A stretch of DNA of 64,000 bases. Source: Chloroflexota bacterium (GTDB lineage: Bacteria; Chloroflexota; Anaerolineae; Anaerolineales; Villigracilaceae). A program made the position numbers and the translations under genes. Shown here in pieces: positions 42,394 to 52,142 of this stretch. The notes beneath the pieces were generated by a model, which made no database searches, was not told the origin of the DNA, and worked only from the letters and a program-made list of their open reading frames with translations. Each line of letters begins with the position of its first letter. The stretch's first letter is position 1. The DNA lies in NCBI GenBank assembly GCA_019873655.1, contig JAIOAU010000011.1, positions 20,299 to 84,298 of the forward strand, in the 5' to 3' direction.

Positions 42394-43428
42394 ATGCAAA
42401 CCGAACTGACTCAACCCGGCCCTCTTTTGGATTCTGCTGGACGCCTGTCCCAGGTCGGCTGGGCGCGCCAGCCGCTGCTGGACTGTAATCTGGAAAACGC
42501 CCGTTTCTACGCGTTGCGTTTCCTGCAGCGTTTTCGCATCAAGCGCTGGGATTATTATGCCGTCTTCACGCCCCGGCGCTTCTTCTCGGCGACGATTGCC
42601 GACCTAGGCTACGCCGGCAACGTCTTCGTTTACACGCTGGACTTCGAGACGGGCGACCTGCACGAGGAGGGGCTGGTCATCCCGCTGGCGAAGGGCATCG
42701 TCCTGCCGCGCAGCAGCGGCGAGTGCGAGAGTTCCTTCGCGGACGAGCGGGCGCGCCTCTTTTTCCGCGTGGCGGAGGGCCAGCGGCGTCTGACCGTCGA
42801 ATGGCCCGCCTTCCACGCCGGACGCGGCATCTCGGCCGAGATCACCCTCTCCACCCCGCCGGGCGCCGAGACGATGACCATCGTCATCCCGATTGGCCGC
42901 CGGCGCTTCTATTACAACACCAAGATCAACTGTCTGCCCGCCTCCGGCTGGCTGCGCTACGGCGACCTGCGCGAGGAACTGGAGCCGCGCACCTGCATCG
43001 GTTCGCTCGACTGGGGGCGCGGCGTCTGGGAGTACCGCTCCTTCTGGAACTGGGCCTCCGCCTCCGGCTTCCTACCCGACGGGCGGACGGTGGGCCTCAA
43101 CCTCGGCCGCGGCTTCGGCGACCTCTCGGCGGCCACCGAAAACGCCCTCATCCTGGACAACCGCATCCACAAACTGGACCAGGTCAACTTCGAGTACGTC
43201 TCCGGCGATTACATGAAGCCCTGGCGTTTTACCGACAACCAGGGCCGCCTCGATTTGACCTTTACTCCCTTCAAGGATCGCTGCGCCCGCACCAACCTGG
43301 GCGTCATCTTCAGCGAGGTTCATCAAATGTTCGGGCGCTATTCCGGCCGGGCCGTCGCCGATGACGGTCAAGTCATCCAGATTCGGGATTTGATCGGCTT
43401 TGCCGAGGAACATCACGCCCGCTGGTAA
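42394..43428 (+). CDS. DUF2804 family protein
   Basis: A 344-residue soluble protein of the DUF2804 family, recognised by QVGWARQPLLDCNLENA near the start, RIKRWDYYAVFTPRRFFSATIADLGYAG, FYYNTKINCLPASGW, and RTNLGVIFSEVHQMFGRYSG near the end. The function of the family is not established. The ATG after GAGGAGATAGAAGCC is the supported start. The next genes are a GPH-type sugar carrier (40 bp away) and then a GH2 glycosidase, so it may be part of a carbohydrate uptake and use cluster. Confidence 0.85.
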   Translation: MQTELTQPGPLLDSAGRLSQVGWARQPLLDCNLENARFYALRFLQRFRIKRWDYYAVFTPRRFFSATIADLGYAGNVFVYTLDFETGDLHEEGLVIPLAKGIVLPRSSGECESSFADERARLFFRVAEGQRRLTVEWPAFHAGRGISAEITLSTPPGAETMTIVIPIGRRRFYYNTKINCLPASGWLRYGDLREELEPRTCIGSLDWGRGVWEYRSFWNWASASGFLPDGRTVGLNLGRGFGDLSAATENALILDNRIHKLDQVNFEYVSGDYMKPWRFTDNQGRLDLTFTPFKDRCARTNLGVIFSEVHQMFGRYSGRAVADDGQVIQIRDLIGFAEEHHARW

Positions 43429-43468
43429 CTCGGACGTTCCGCTCATTTCTTCGACGCATAGGAGCCTC

Positions 43469-44737
43469 ATGAAATCCAAACTCTCGCCGCGCATCTGGAC
43501 CGCCATCATCCTGTTGGCCTTTTCGGGACAACTGGCCTGGGGGGTCGAAAACCAGTATTTCAACACCTTCATGTACAACAACATCACGCCCGACCCGCGT
43601 CCGATCTCGTGGATGGTGGCGGCCAGCGCCGTCACCGCGACCTTGACCACGATTTTGATGGGCACGTTGAGCGACCGGACGCGTTCGCGTTGGGGCCGCC
43701 GTCGTCCCTTCATCTTATTCGGCTACCTGGCCTGGGCCGTCTTTACCGCTCTCTTCCCGGCGGCGGCCTTCTTCCGTCCCGTCACGCTGGCGATCGGCAT
43801 GGCGATCCTTTTCGACTGCATCATGACCTTCTTCGGCTCGACGGCCAACGACGCCGCCTTGAACGCCTACATCACCGATGTCACCACGCTCGAAAACCGC
43901 GGCCGGGTGATGAGCGTAATCGAGATTCTCACCTGGGTCGCCGTTCTCATCGTCTATGGCGGGGCGGGGGTAATCATCGATACGTTTGGCTACTTTACCT
44001 TCTTCTATATAATTGGCGGTCTGGTCTTCGTCCTTGGGCTGGCCGGCGGCCTGCTCGTGCAGGAAGACCCCCTCCTGGAGAGGCCGCAGGGCGGCTACTG
44101 GCGTCAGATTGCCGACAGTTTGCGCTGGAAGAGTCTGGTCGCGCATCGGGACTTCTTCCTCGTCCTGCTGGGCATCTCCCTGTGGTCGATTGCCCAGAAC
44201 ATTTTCTTCCCCTACCTCATCATTTACCTCCAGCATTACCTGCGTTTCGACACGCTCACCTCTTCGCTGACGATTGCCATCTGCATCCTGGTCGGCGGGA
44301 TCGCCATGGCTTACCCGTTGGGCGTGCTGATCGACCGCCGCGGCCGCAAGCCGGTCGCCCTGTTGGCGGTCGCCGCCGAGATGGTCGGCCTGATCCTCTT
44401 CTCGCTGACCGACCGCCTGATTCCGCTCATCCTGACCGGCATCCTCTGGCTGATTCCGTTGACAGCCTGGACGATCGCCACCGGGGCCTGGAGCAAAGAC
44501 CTCTTTCCGCCCGATAAGCGCGGCCAGTTTGCCGGTTACTACCTCTTCTTCTGGGTCATGCTGCCGATGATTCTCGGCCCGCTGACCGGCGGCTGGCTCG
44601 GCAGCGCCTACGGCATCCAGACGGTCCTCGACGGCCAGACCGCCTACATTCCCACGCCCCTCTTGTTCCAGGTGGCCGGCCTCGCCACCCTGCTGGCGGC
44701 GATTCCGCTCTTCTTTGTCAAGGAGCGCAAGGCCTGA
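43469..44737 (+). CDS. GPH/SLC45-like sugar transporter (MFS)
   Basis: A 422-residue carrier with about 12 transmembrane helices. The loop DRTRSRWGRRRPFILFG (cytoplasmic loop 2-3) and the N-terminal WGVENQYFNTFMYNNI are hallmarks of the GPH and SLC45-like sugar transporters. A second-half copy of the loop is DRRGRKPVAL. Predicted substrates are disaccharides or glucuronides moved with a cation. It starts 40 bp after DUF2804, with an AGGAG ribosome-binding site, and is followed by a GH2 glycosidase, so it probably imports the substrate of that enzyme. Confidence 0.88.
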   Translation: MKSKLSPRIWTAIILLAFSGQLAWGVENQYFNTFMYNNITPDPRPISWMVAASAVTATLTTILMGTLSDRTRSRWGRRRPFILFGYLAWAVFTALFPAAAFFRPVTLAIGMAILFDCIMTFFGSTANDAALNAYITDVTTLENRGRVMSVIEILTWVAVLIVYGGAGVIIDTFGYFTFFYIIGGLVFVLGLAGGLLVQEDPLLERPQGGYWRQIADSLRWKSLVAHRDFFLVLLGISLWSIAQNIFFPYLIIYLQHYLRFDTLTSSLTIAICILVGGIAMAYPLGVLIDRRGRKPVALLAVAAEMVGLILFSLTDRLIPLILTGILWLIPLTAWTIATGAWSKDLFPPDKRGQFAGYYLFFWVMLPMILGPLTGGWLGSAYGIQTVLDGQTAYIPTPLLFQVAGLATLLAAIPLFFVKERKA

Positions 44738-45060
44738 TATACCATCTCCGCTTTTGTTTCTGATGAGGTTCCTGCTCCTGGTTTCTGGTGGTTCTTGCTT
44801 CTTTGGATGAGGCTTTGCATCCTTTCTCTTGTTTCTGACGGGGTTCTCTCCCTTGTTCTTGGCGGGGCTTAGCCCCCCCAGAAACAGACAGAAGCAGAGG
44901 ATTTGACAGGACTTGGTCCCGTCAGAAACGGACAGAAGCCGAGGATTTGACAGGACTCGGCCCCGTCAAAACGGCCAGAACGGTCTCTGGGCCTCTCGAA
45001 ACAACGGCGCAAAAGGAAGCCGTGTCGGACAGAATCGAACCTTTTCGATTGGAGTAAACC
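44738..45060. other. Intergenic repeat-rich region before the GH2 gene
   Basis: 323 bases. The left half is T-rich and contains GTTTCTGACGGGG, the inverse of a motif in the right half (CCCGTCAGAAAC). A 44-bp unit is tandemly doubled at 44879-44966. No gene is visible, and a promoter cannot be placed confidently. Confidence 0.55.
44879..44966. repeat. 44-bp direct repeat, two copies
   Basis: Copy 1 begins CAGAAACAGACAGAAGCAG and copy 2 CAGAAACGGACAGAAGCCG; about 39 of 44 bases match. Both contain GAGGATTTGACAGGACT. Confidence 0.8.
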
Positions 45061-46899
45061 GTGTCCTATCGCCCTGTTCCTGGACATCTGATGACCCGCT
45101 GGGCCGCCGGGGTGGATCCCGAAAACGTCTGGCCGGAGTATCCGCGCCCGCAGTTGACCCGCCCCGCGTGGCTCAACCTGAACGGCCTGTGGAACTTCGC
45201 CGTCACCCAGCGCCTCCAGGGCGCGCCACCCGACCAGCCCCCCTTTGGCGGCGGCTTGCAGCCGATTGCCGAAAGCGAGGAGGACGGTCTGTTCGTCCGG
45301 CTGGCCGGTCAAATCCTGGTGCCTTTCCCCATCGAGTCGGCGCTTTCGGGCGTCGGCTATTCCCTGCGCCCGGATGAGCGGCTCTGGTATTGGCGCACTT
45401 TCCGCGTGCCGCGGAAGTGGCGCGGTCGGCGCGTCCTGCTCCATTTCGGCGCGGTGGACTGGGAGACGGTGGTGTGGGTCAACGGGGCGCAGGTCGGCCT
45501 GCACCGCGGCGGGTATTTGCCCTTCACTTTCGAAATTACGCCTTTCTTGAAAGAAGGCGACAACGATCTGGTCGTGGCCGTCTGGGATCCGACCGACTCC
45601 CACTGGCAGCAGCGCGGCAAACAGACCCTCTCGCCCAAGTCCATCTGGTACACGGCCGTCTCGGGCATCTGGCAGACGGTTTGGCTGGAACCGGTCCCCC
45701 AGGCCTATATCGCCGGCCTGAAAGTCACCCCCGATGTGGACGCCGGCGAGGTGCGGGTGCGCGTCCGGCCCGGCGGCGCGGAAGACCGGCTGGGGGTGGT
45801 GCGCGTCCGGGTCAAGGACGGGGGGCGGCTGGTGGCCGAGGCGGAGGCCCCGGCGCGGGAGGAGATTCGGCTGACGATTCCCCATCCAAAATTGTGGAGT
45901 CCCGATTCGCCCCATCTCTATGATCTGGAAGTCGCCGCCGGAGAAGACCGGGTCGGCAGTTATTTCGGGATGCGCAAATTCAGCCTGGGGCAGGACGGGC
46001 GCGGGCGCACGCGCCTGTGCCTGAACAACCAGCCCCTGTTCCAATTCGGGCCGCTCGACCAGGGCTACTGGCCGGACGGCCTCTACACGCCCCCCTCCGC
46101 CGAGGCCATGCGCTGGGACCTGGAACTCATCAAGGGGCTGGGCTGCAACATGCTCCGCAAGCACGTCAAGGTCGAGCCGGCCCGCTATTACTACGAGTGC
46201 GACCGCCTGGGGCTGATCGTCTGGCAGGATATGCCCAACGGCGGCAAATCGCAGACCGAGATGCAGGCGATTTTCTCTTTGCTCTTCGGCTCGAAACGCA
46301 ACGATGACAAGGCGCTCTGGCGGCACGGGCGCAACGAGCCCGAGTCGCGCGAGGATTTCCTGCGGGAACTGCAGGAGATGATCGAACATCTCTACCATTT
46401 CCCTTGCATTGCTGTCTGGGTGCCGTTCAACGAAGGCTGGGGGCAGTTCGAAGCGCGGGCGGTGGCGGCGCGAGTGCGCGACCTCGACCCGACCCGCCTG
46501 GTGGATCACGCCAGCGGCTGGTTCGACCAGGGGGCGGGGGATTTCCGCAGCCGCCACATCTATGGCCTGGCGCTCAAGCCCGAACCGATGGAGGCCCGCC
46601 GCGCCGCCGCCCTGACCGAGTTCGGCGGCTACAGCCTGAAGGTCGAAGGTCATCTCTGGAATCCGGCGGCGGAGTTCGGCTACAAGAAGTTCACCTCGTC
46701 GGAGGCCCTCACCGAGGCTTACCTGGCCCTCCTGGAAAAGGAACTGAAGCCCTGGGTCGAAGCAGGCCTCTCGGCGGCCATCTACACCCAGACGACCGAT
46801 GTGGAGATCGAAGTCAACGGCTATGTGACCTACGACCGCGCCGTGGAGAAGATGGATTTCGAGCGTCTGCGCCGGGCGCACCGCGCCTTGCAGGAATGA
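45061..46899 (+). CDS. Glycoside hydrolase family 2 protein (beta-glucuronidase/galactosidase type)
   Basis: A 612-residue enzyme without a signal peptide, so cytoplasmic. A jelly-roll N-terminal domain (about 30-200, SGIWQTVWLEPVP) and an immunoglobulin-like middle domain (about 215-300) precede the TIM barrel (from about 320, LIKGLGCNMLRKHVK). The predicted acid/base Glu is E458 in VWVPFNEGWGQ, and the nucleophile is E520 in ALTEFGGYS. Both carboxylates are present, so it should be active on beta-linked sugars. It starts with GTG after TTGGAGTAAACC. The neighbours suggest it hydrolyses the sugar taken up by the GPH carrier. Confidence 0.92.
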   Translation: MSYRPVPGHLMTRWAAGVDPENVWPEYPRPQLTRPAWLNLNGLWNFAVTQRLQGAPPDQPPFGGGLQPIAESEEDGLFVRLAGQILVPFPIESALSGVGYSLRPDERLWYWRTFRVPRKWRGRRVLLHFGAVDWETVVWVNGAQVGLHRGGYLPFTFEITPFLKEGDNDLVVAVWDPTDSHWQQRGKQTLSPKSIWYTAVSGIWQTVWLEPVPQAYIAGLKVTPDVDAGEVRVRVRPGGAEDRLGVVRVRVKDGGRLVAEAEAPAREEIRLTIPHPKLWSPDSPHLYDLEVAAGEDRVGSYFGMRKFSLGQDGRGRTRLCLNNQPLFQFGPLDQGYWPDGLYTPPSAEAMRWDLELIKGLGCNMLRKHVKVEPARYYYECDRLGLIVWQDMPNGGKSQTEMQAIFSLLFGSKRNDDKALWRHGRNEPESREDFLRELQEMIEHLYHFPCIAVWVPFNEGWGQFEARAVAARVRDLDPTRLVDHASGWFDQGAGDFRSRHIYGLALKPEPMEARRAAALTEFGGYSLKVEGHLWNPAAEFGYKKFTSSEALTEAYLALLEKELKPWVEAGLSAAIYTQTTDVEIEVNGYVTYDRAVEKMDFERLRRAHRALQE

Positions 46900-46921
46900 A
46901 TTTTTTGGTCTGACGAGACAT

Positions 46922-47398
46922 TCAGGGGGAAAGCAGACGGCCGACTTCCTCCTCGATGGCCGCCGCGGCCGCCTCGAGCGCGGCGCGGACCTGGGGGCTG
47001 AGTCCCGCGCCGGTGGCGAAGTCCGCCCCGACGACGCCGATCAACCGAATCCGGCAGGCGGCCAGGGAGGGGTCGAGCGCCCGGCCGAGGGCGAGCGTCT
47101 CGGCCGCGCCCCAGCCGTGGGCGGAACCGGCGCCGGGGGCGAAGGCAGCCGCCTCCTCGGGATCCAGGCGCAGCACCGCGCCGGGGGCCAGGGAGTCGGC
47201 CCGGACGGCGTCCACGAGCACGGCGGCGCGCGCCCCGGCCAGCAGGTCGAGCAGTCCCAGACCGGGCAGTTCGGCGGTCTCCACCCGGACGCGCCGCGCC
47301 GTGGCCGGGAAGGCTTCCTGCCAGCGGCGGACGGCTGCCAGGCCGGCGCCGTCGTCGCCGCGCAGCGATTGGCCGATTCCGATGACGACGATGTCCAT
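46922..47398 (-). CDS. Hydrogenase maturation protease
   Basis: A 158-residue HycI/HyaD-like endopeptidase that clips the C-terminal peptide of the [NiFe] hydrogenase large subunit after nickel insertion. Family motifs: GIGQSLRGDDGAGLAAV at the N-terminus (Asp binds nickel), VLVDAVRA in the middle and HGWG before the last helix. It sits 100 bp downstream of the large-subunit gene on the same strand, behind a hairpin, and that large subunit has an uncleaved C-terminal extension that needs this enzyme. Confidence 0.93.
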   Translation of the reverse strand: MDIVVIGIGQSLRGDDGAGLAAVRRWQEAFPATARRVRVETAELPGLGLLDLLAGARAAVLVDAVRADSLAPGAVLRLDPEEAAAFAPGAGSAHGWGAAETLALGRALDPSLAACRIRLIGVVGADFATGAGLSPQVRAALEAAAAAIEEEVGRLLSP

Positions 47399-47448
47399 GG
47401 GGTAATTTTACCGCTGCTGGGCGCAGATGGCTGTCCCAGGGAGCAAGG

Positions 47449-47483
47449 AAGAGACCCGGTCTCTGCGGGAGGCCGGGTCTCTT
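47449..47483. repeat. GAGACCCGG hairpin, copy 2
   Basis: AAGAGACCCGG pairs with CCGGGTCTCTT across a 13-nt loop. Stem and loop ends closely match 40185-40219. It lies between the large-subunit gene and the maturation protease gene. Confidence 0.6.
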
Positions 47484-47497
47484 CGGGTACGCAAAAT

Positions 47498-48784
47498 CTA
47501 CTTGTTCTCGATCGTCAATTTCAGGAAGTGCGTGGCGCACGAGATGCACGGGTCGTAGGAGCGCACCAGGTGCTCGGCGGTCAGGGTGGCCTCGGCGTGC
47601 TCCATCTTGACCAGTTTGGGCGCCAGGGCGAACAGGTCGGCCTCCATGCGCGGCAGGTTCTGGGCGGTGGGCGGGACGATGCGCGCCCGCTGGATGCGGC
47701 CCTGCTTGTTGATGGCGTAGCGGTGGTAGAGCAGGCCGCGCGGGGCCTCGGTAGCCGCCGCCCCTTCGCCGGCCTTCAACTTCAACGCCGCGTGGGCAGG
47801 CCCTTTGGGCCGATACTCGCGGATGCGCTCAATGGCCTCGGCGTAGAAATGGACCAGTTCGATGGCGCGGGCGATCAGGCTCTTGTAGGGGTTGCGCAGC
47901 GGCAGGACGACGCCCGATTCCTTGAGCGCCTCTTTGGCCTGCGGGTGCAGTTGGGCGTGGTTGAGATTCAGGCGCGCCATCGGGCCGACCAGGTAGGGCG
48001 TCCCCTCGACGGTGTGGGAGTGCAGGGCGTTGGAGTGGCGCACGTGCGTCTCCAGGTAGGCTTTCTCGAACTCGGTCACCGGCGTCTTGCGTCCCTTCGA
48101 CGACCAGACTTCGCCCTCGATGACGCCGTATTCCTCGGGATGGTGCAGGGCGACGAATTCGTAATCCACTTCCAGGTCGGGGTAGGGCAGGTCTTTGGCC
48201 CAGCGGACGCACTCGCGGGCCGCCTTCAGACCCCATTCCAGGTCGGGCAGCAGAGCGCGCAGCGGCTCGACGTCCGGCCAGCGGTAGAAGCCGCCCACGC
48301 AGACGTTGACCGGATGCACCGAGCGCCCGCCGATGGCTTTCAGGATTTCGTTGCCGATTTTCTTCAGCCGCAGGGCGTCCTTGACCACCTCCGGCGCGAC
48401 CTCCGCCAGTTCGAGCGCCGATTCTTTGCCCAGCAGGTCGGGGGCTTGCAGGAGGTAAATGTGCAGGGCGTGGCTCTCGATGTATTCGCCGCAGTACAGC
48501 AGACGGCGCAGCAGGCGCACCTGCGGGCTGACGGTGACGCCCAGGATGCTCTCAAGGGCGTAGACCGAACTCATCTGATAGGCGACCGGGCAGATGCCGC
48601 AGATGCGGGCGGTGATGTCCGGCACTTCTTGCAGGAAGCGTTCGATCAGGAAGCCCTCGAAGAAGCGCGGCGGCTCGTAGATGTCCACCCGGACCTCGGT
48701 CACGTTGCCGTCGGTCAGGCCGATGTACAGTCCGCCTTCGCCTTCGACGCGCGCCAGGGCGCCGACTTCGATATTTTCTCTCAT
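47498..48784 (-). CDS. hydA: [NiFe] hydrogenase large subunit (group 3b type)
   Basis: A 428-residue catalytic subunit that oxidises or evolves H2. The N-terminal nickel ligands are in RICGICPVAY (about 60-69), and the C-terminal ligands are in DPCISCATH (about 411-419). Nine further residues follow (FLKLTIENK), the peptide that the maturation protease removes. The small-subunit, flavin-subunit and Fe-S genes directly upstream give the four-gene HydBGDA layout of cytoplasmic NADP-linked group 3b enzymes (sulfhydrogenases). An AAAGGAGG ribosome-binding site precedes the ATG. Subgroup assignment rests on gene order and motifs, not on a tree. Confidence 0.93.
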   Translation of the reverse strand: MRENIEVGALARVEGEGGLYIGLTDGNVTEVRVDIYEPPRFFEGFLIERFLQEVPDITARICGICPVAYQMSSVYALESILGVTVSPQVRLLRRLLYCGEYIESHALHIYLLQAPDLLGKESALELAEVAPEVVKDALRLKKIGNEILKAIGGRSVHPVNVCVGGFYRWPDVEPLRALLPDLEWGLKAARECVRWAKDLPYPDLEVDYEFVALHHPEEYGVIEGEVWSSKGRKTPVTEFEKAYLETHVRHSNALHSHTVEGTPYLVGPMARLNLNHAQLHPQAKEALKESGVVLPLRNPYKSLIARAIELVHFYAEAIERIREYRPKGPAHAALKLKAGEGAAATEAPRGLLYHRYAINKQGRIQRARIVPPTAQNLPRMEADLFALAPKLVKMEHAEATLTAEHLVRSYDPCISCATHFLKLTIENK

Positions 48785-48795
48785 AAGGGCCTCCT

Positions 48796-49584
48796 TTACT
48801 TCTTACCGGTATGAAGGGCCGCCTCGGCGGCTTTGCGGAAGGCTGGCGCATGAGCGTTGAAGTTGCGCAGCAGCAGGTGGGTCTCGCCGGGGAAACGTTC
48901 GGTAGCCGTCAGGGTCGGCACCAGCGAGTCGAAGTTGCCTTGCGGCCAGGGGCCGAAGCAGCCGTAGCAGCCGCGTCCGTTGGCCGGGCAGATCGCGCCG
49001 CAGCCGGCCTGGGTGACCGGCCCCAGGCAGGGAACGCCCTGCGCCACCAGCACGCAGACCGCGCCGCGCCGTTTGCACTCCAGGCAGACCGAGTATTGCG
49101 GCAGACTGGGCTTGCGGTTCTGCAGCAGGGCGGCGATGCATTCCAGCACCAGGTACTTGTTGACCGGGCAGCCCCAGATTTCCAGGTCCACTTTGATGGT
49201 TTCGGAGAGGGGGGTGGCCGTGTTCAGGTATTCCAGATATTCGGGATGGTCATAGACGGCGCGTGCGTATTCCTCGGCGTCGGCGAAGTTGCGCAGGGCC
49301 TGGATGCCGCCCGAAGTGGCGCAGGTGCCCAGGGCGATGACGAAGCGGGCCTCCTCGCGAACCTCGCGGATGCGCTCGATCTCGTGCGGGGTGGTCACCG
49401 ACCCCTCGACCAGGGCGATGTCGTAGGGTCCGGGTTTGACCGCCCGGCTGGCCTCCAGGAAGTAGGCGATGTCCACCGCGCCGGCCAGGTCGAGCAGTTC
49501 GTCCTCCAGGTTCAGCAGGGAGAGTTGGCAGCCGTCGCAGGAGGAAAATTTGTAGACGGCAACGGTTGGTTTCTTGGCAGCCAT
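48796..49584 (-). CDS. hydD: [NiFe] hydrogenase small subunit (group 3b type)
   Basis: A 262-residue electron-transfer subunit with Fe-S clusters. Cluster-binding cysteines include SSCDGCQ (proximal), [20 protein letters not shown], and a C-terminal ferredoxin-like set (CLECKRRG...[24 protein letters not shown]). There is no twin-arginine signal peptide, so it is cytoplasmic, as in group 3. The start codon overlaps the stop of the flavin subunit by one base (TAATG), with GGAGG before it, so translation is coupled. Confidence 0.93.
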   Translation of the reverse strand: MAAKKPTVAVYKFSSCDGCQLSLLNLEDELLDLAGAVDIAYFLEASRAVKPGPYDIALVEGSVTTPHEIERIREVREEARFVIALGTCATSGGIQALRNFADAEEYARAVYDHPEYLEYLNTATPLSETIKVDLEIWGCPVNKYLVLECIAALLQNRKPSLPQYSVCLECKRRGAVCVLVAQGVPCLGPVTQAGCGAICPANGRGCYGCFGPWPQGNFDSLVPTLTATERFPGETHLLLRNFNAHAPAFRKAAEAALHTGKK

Positions 49585-50462
49585 TAGTACTCCTCCACGT
49601 TAACGTAGCGCTGTAACACGCTGAAGGGGAAGACCGGCCCGTCTTTGCAGATGAAGTAGGGGCCGATCTGGCAGTGTCCGCAGGAACCCTGGCCGCATTT
49701 CATGTTGCGTTCGAGCGAGACGAAGATGCGTTCGGCGGGGATGCGCCGCGCCAGGCCTTCGTAGATGACGAAGCGGATCATGATCTCCGGGCCGCAGGTC
49801 AGGACGGCGGTGTTGCGCGGGTCGATGCGGAAGTTGTAGAACCACATCGGCACCACACCGACGCGCCCGTCCCAGTTCTCGTCGCCGCGGTCGACCGAGA
49901 TTTCCATACTGATGTCGTGGGATTTCCACTCTTCATGCTCTTCGGGATACATCAGGTCTTTGGGCGTGCGCGCCCCGTACAGAAGGGTGACTTTGCCGTA
50001 CTTTTCGCGGTTGCGGATGATGTGATAGATGGCCGGCCGCAGGGGCGGAAGTCCGATGCCGCCGCAGGCCAGGACCAGGTCGCGGCCCTCGATTTGTTTC
50101 ATCGGCCAGGAGGTGCCAAACGGGCCGCGCACGCCGATGACATCGCCGACCTTGAGACGGCCGATGTTCTTGGTGACCGTGCCCACGAAGCGGACGGTGT
50201 GGCCCACCAGCCGTTCCTCGTCTTCGGGGTCGGAACTCATCGAGATGGCGGCCTCGCCGTAGCCGGGCAGGTAGAGCATGTTGAACTGGCCGGGCTGGAA
50301 GCGATAGCGTTCGCGCACCTGCGGGTCGATGAAACGCAGCCAGAAGGTCGAGATGCCCTCGGTCTCCGGGGTGATGCGGACGATTTCGGCCCAGTCGGGC
50401 TGAATCAGTTTGCCCGGATGGCCGGCGGTGGGGGGCGCGGATTGCGGCAGCAGGGATGTCAT
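49584..50462 (-). CDS. hydG: Hydrogenase flavin/NAD(P)-binding subunit
   Basis: A 292-residue FNR-like subunit that passes electrons between NAD(P)H and the Fe-S chain. The FAD domain has [26 protein letters not shown], the NAD domain has [20 protein letters not shown], and the C-terminal 2Fe-2S ligands read [14 protein letters not shown]. It starts at the ATG inside the end of hydB (4-bp overlap). It belongs to the operon in the order cNMP protein, hydB, hydG, hydD, hydA. Confidence 0.92.
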   Translation of the reverse strand: MTSLLPQSAPPTAGHPGKLIQPDWAEIVRITPETEGISTFWLRFIDPQVRERYRFQPGQFNMLYLPGYGEAAISMSSDPEDEERLVGHTVRFVGTVTKNIGRLKVGDVIGVRGPFGTSWPMKQIEGRDLVLACGGIGLPPLRPAIYHIIRNREKYGKVTLLYGARTPKDLMYPEEHEEWKSHDISMEISVDRGDENWDGRVGVVPMWFYNFRIDPRNTAVLTCGPEIMIRFVIYEGLARRIPAERIFVSLERNMKCGQGSCGHCQIGPYFICKDGPVFPFSVLQRYVNVEEY

Positions 50463-51586
50463 GGGTTCACCTCCTTGCGCAGGGCGGCAATTTCGGCGAC
50501 GTGGTCGATTTTGGCCGGGCACCAGGTGATGCAGCGGCCGCAGCCGGTGCAGCCGAGCGTACCGAATTGTTCCTTCCAGGCGCCGAATTTATGCGTCAGC
50601 CACTGGCGGTAGCGGGCGCGGATGGTCGGGCGGGTGTTGCCGCCGAAGACGTGGGAATAGGCCGGATTGAAGCACGAGTCCCAGACCCGCGTCCGGCTGG
50701 CCCGGGTGGCGTTCAGGTTGACGCTGTCGGTGGCGTCCCAGCAGAAGCAGGTCGGGCAGACCTGGGTGCAGTTGCCGCAGGAGAGGCAGCGTTTGGCCAC
50801 CTCGTCCCAGTGGGCGGCTTCCAGGTTTTCGGGTTCGGTCAGCAGGCCGGGCAGGTCGCTGGTGTCGAGGACGCGGCCCATCTCCTGCGCCGCCCGAGAC
50901 AGCCTCTGATTGGCGATGTTCTGCACGAAGGCCGACGGCAGGTCGTACTTGCGCTTGGCAAGCAGGCTGCGGCCCAGTTCGGAGCCGATCTCGACCAGGA
51001 AGACATCGTCCAGTTCGGTCAGGCAGAGATCGTAACTGCCCTGGGCCTTGGGGCCGGTCCCCATCGAGGCGCAGAAGCAGGTCCCGGCCGGATGCAGACA
51101 GTTGACGGCGATGATGAACAGCCCCTCGCGCCGCAGGCGGTAGGTGGGATCGTAGAAATCGGGGCGGATGAAGATTTTGTCCTGGATTTCGATGGCCGCC
51201 AGTTCGCAGCCGCGCACGCCGATCAGGGCGTAGCGCGGCGTGGCGGCCTCGGCTTCGGCGTATTCCCACCCCTTCCCTTTGCGGACGGTGAACAGTTCCA
51301 CCCGCGGCGGGAACAGGAATTTCTTCCACGAGTCGGCGCCGGGGATGAAATCGAAGTAGTTGTTGCTCGCTCCCTGCACCAGGCGGAAGCGGCCGGCGTC
51401 TTGCTCGGTCTGGACGCCGCGCGGCAGGTCGGCCAGGGTCTGGATGTCGGTGTAGACGATGCTTTCGTCCTGCACCCGCGGCCCGACGGTCTGGTAGCCG
51501 TTCTCGCGCAGGTCGGCGAGCAGCAGATCGAACTCGGTCTTGGGCAGGGCAACTGTCGTTCCCCGGCTGATGGTGATATCAAGCAT
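50459..51586 (-). CDS. hydB: Hydrogenase 4Fe-4S electron-transfer subunit
   Basis: A 375-residue subunit of the group 3b type (sulfhydrogenase beta-like). Two 4Fe-4S motifs lie in the last 130 residues: CLSCGNCTQVCPTCFC and GCTGCGRCITWCP. The N-terminal 230 residues form a domain that includes GVRGCELAAIEIQD and AVNCLHPAGTCFCASMGTGPKA, a third cysteine cluster. The ATG with GGAGGAAAAGA before it is used; the stretch to 51616 is not supported. It overlaps the upstream cNMP-binding gene by 8 bp. Confidence 0.92.
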   Translation of the reverse strand: MLDITISRGTTVALPKTEFDLLLADLRENGYQTVGPRVQDESIVYTDIQTLADLPRGVQTEQDAGRFRLVQGASNNYFDFIPGADSWKKFLFPPRVELFTVRKGKGWEYAEAEAATPRYALIGVRGCELAAIEIQDKIFIRPDFYDPTYRLRREGLFIIAVNCLHPAGTCFCASMGTGPKAQGSYDLCLTELDDVFLVEIGSELGRSLLAKRKYDLPSAFVQNIANQRLSRAAQEMGRVLDTSDLPGLLTEPENLEAAHWDEVAKRCLSCGNCTQVCPTCFCWDATDSVNLNATRASRTRVWDSCFNPAYSHVFGGNTRPTIRARYRQWLTHKFGAWKEQFGTLGCTGCGRCITWCPAKIDHVAEIAALRKEVNP

Positions 51587-52061
51587 TCTTTTCCTCCGGA
51601 TGAGCAAACATGTCAATCAACTGCAAGCGGGTGACCATCAGGCGGCTGGCGACCACATTGGCCAGTCGGCGCATCACCAGGTAACCCAGGTCTCGGTCTT
51701 CGTCGCAAATCTGGCGCAGTTTTTCTGCGTCCATGCAGGCGAGCCGGCCGTTCAGCACCGCCGTCGCCCCGGCCGTGCGCTGGCGGACGAGGGGCGTCAC
51801 GCTTGACCAGCCGAAGACATCGTGCTGTTCGCAGGTGTAGATGCGAACCTTGCCCCGGTGAGGGACGAAAATTTCCAGCGCCACGCGTCCCTCCAAGACG
51901 ATGTAAACGTAATCCTGTTTATCGCCTTCTTTGAACAGCGTTTCTCCTGCTCTGACGGCGCGCAGCGTGGTGATCTCGGCCAGTTTTTCCAGGTGTTCGG
52001 GGGAGAGCGTCCCGAACCAGGGGATTTTCTTGAGTTCGGCGATGACCTCAGGATTTGCCAT
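51579..52061 (-). CDS. Cyclic-nucleotide-binding-domain protein (no DNA-binding domain)
   Basis: A 160-residue protein that is essentially one CRP-type cNMP-binding domain. It has IPWFGTLSPEHLEKLAEITTLRAVRAGETLFKEGDKQDYVYIVLEGRVAL, then CEQHDVFGWSSVTPLVRQRTAGATA and a C-terminal helix. There is no helix-turn-helix, so it is not a transcription factor by itself and may act on the hydrogenase by contact. The phosphate-binding cassette (GWSS) lacks the classical RxA arginine spacing, so the ligand is uncertain. GAGGAGG precedes the chosen ATG. It is first in the hydrogenase operon. Confidence 0.88.
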   Translation of the reverse strand: MANPEVIAELKKIPWFGTLSPEHLEKLAEITTLRAVRAGETLFKEGDKQDYVYIVLEGRVALEIFVPHRGKVRIYTCEQHDVFGWSSVTPLVRQRTAGATAVLNGRLACMDAEKLRQICDEDRDLGYLVMRRLANVVASRLMVTRLQLIDMFAHPEEKNA

Positions 52062-52142
52062 GGGCAACCTCCTCTTTATCGAAAGAAAGGCGCTTCGGCG
52101 TTCTTATCACGTTTTTCTGGCAGATACAATCTTACCAAATTA

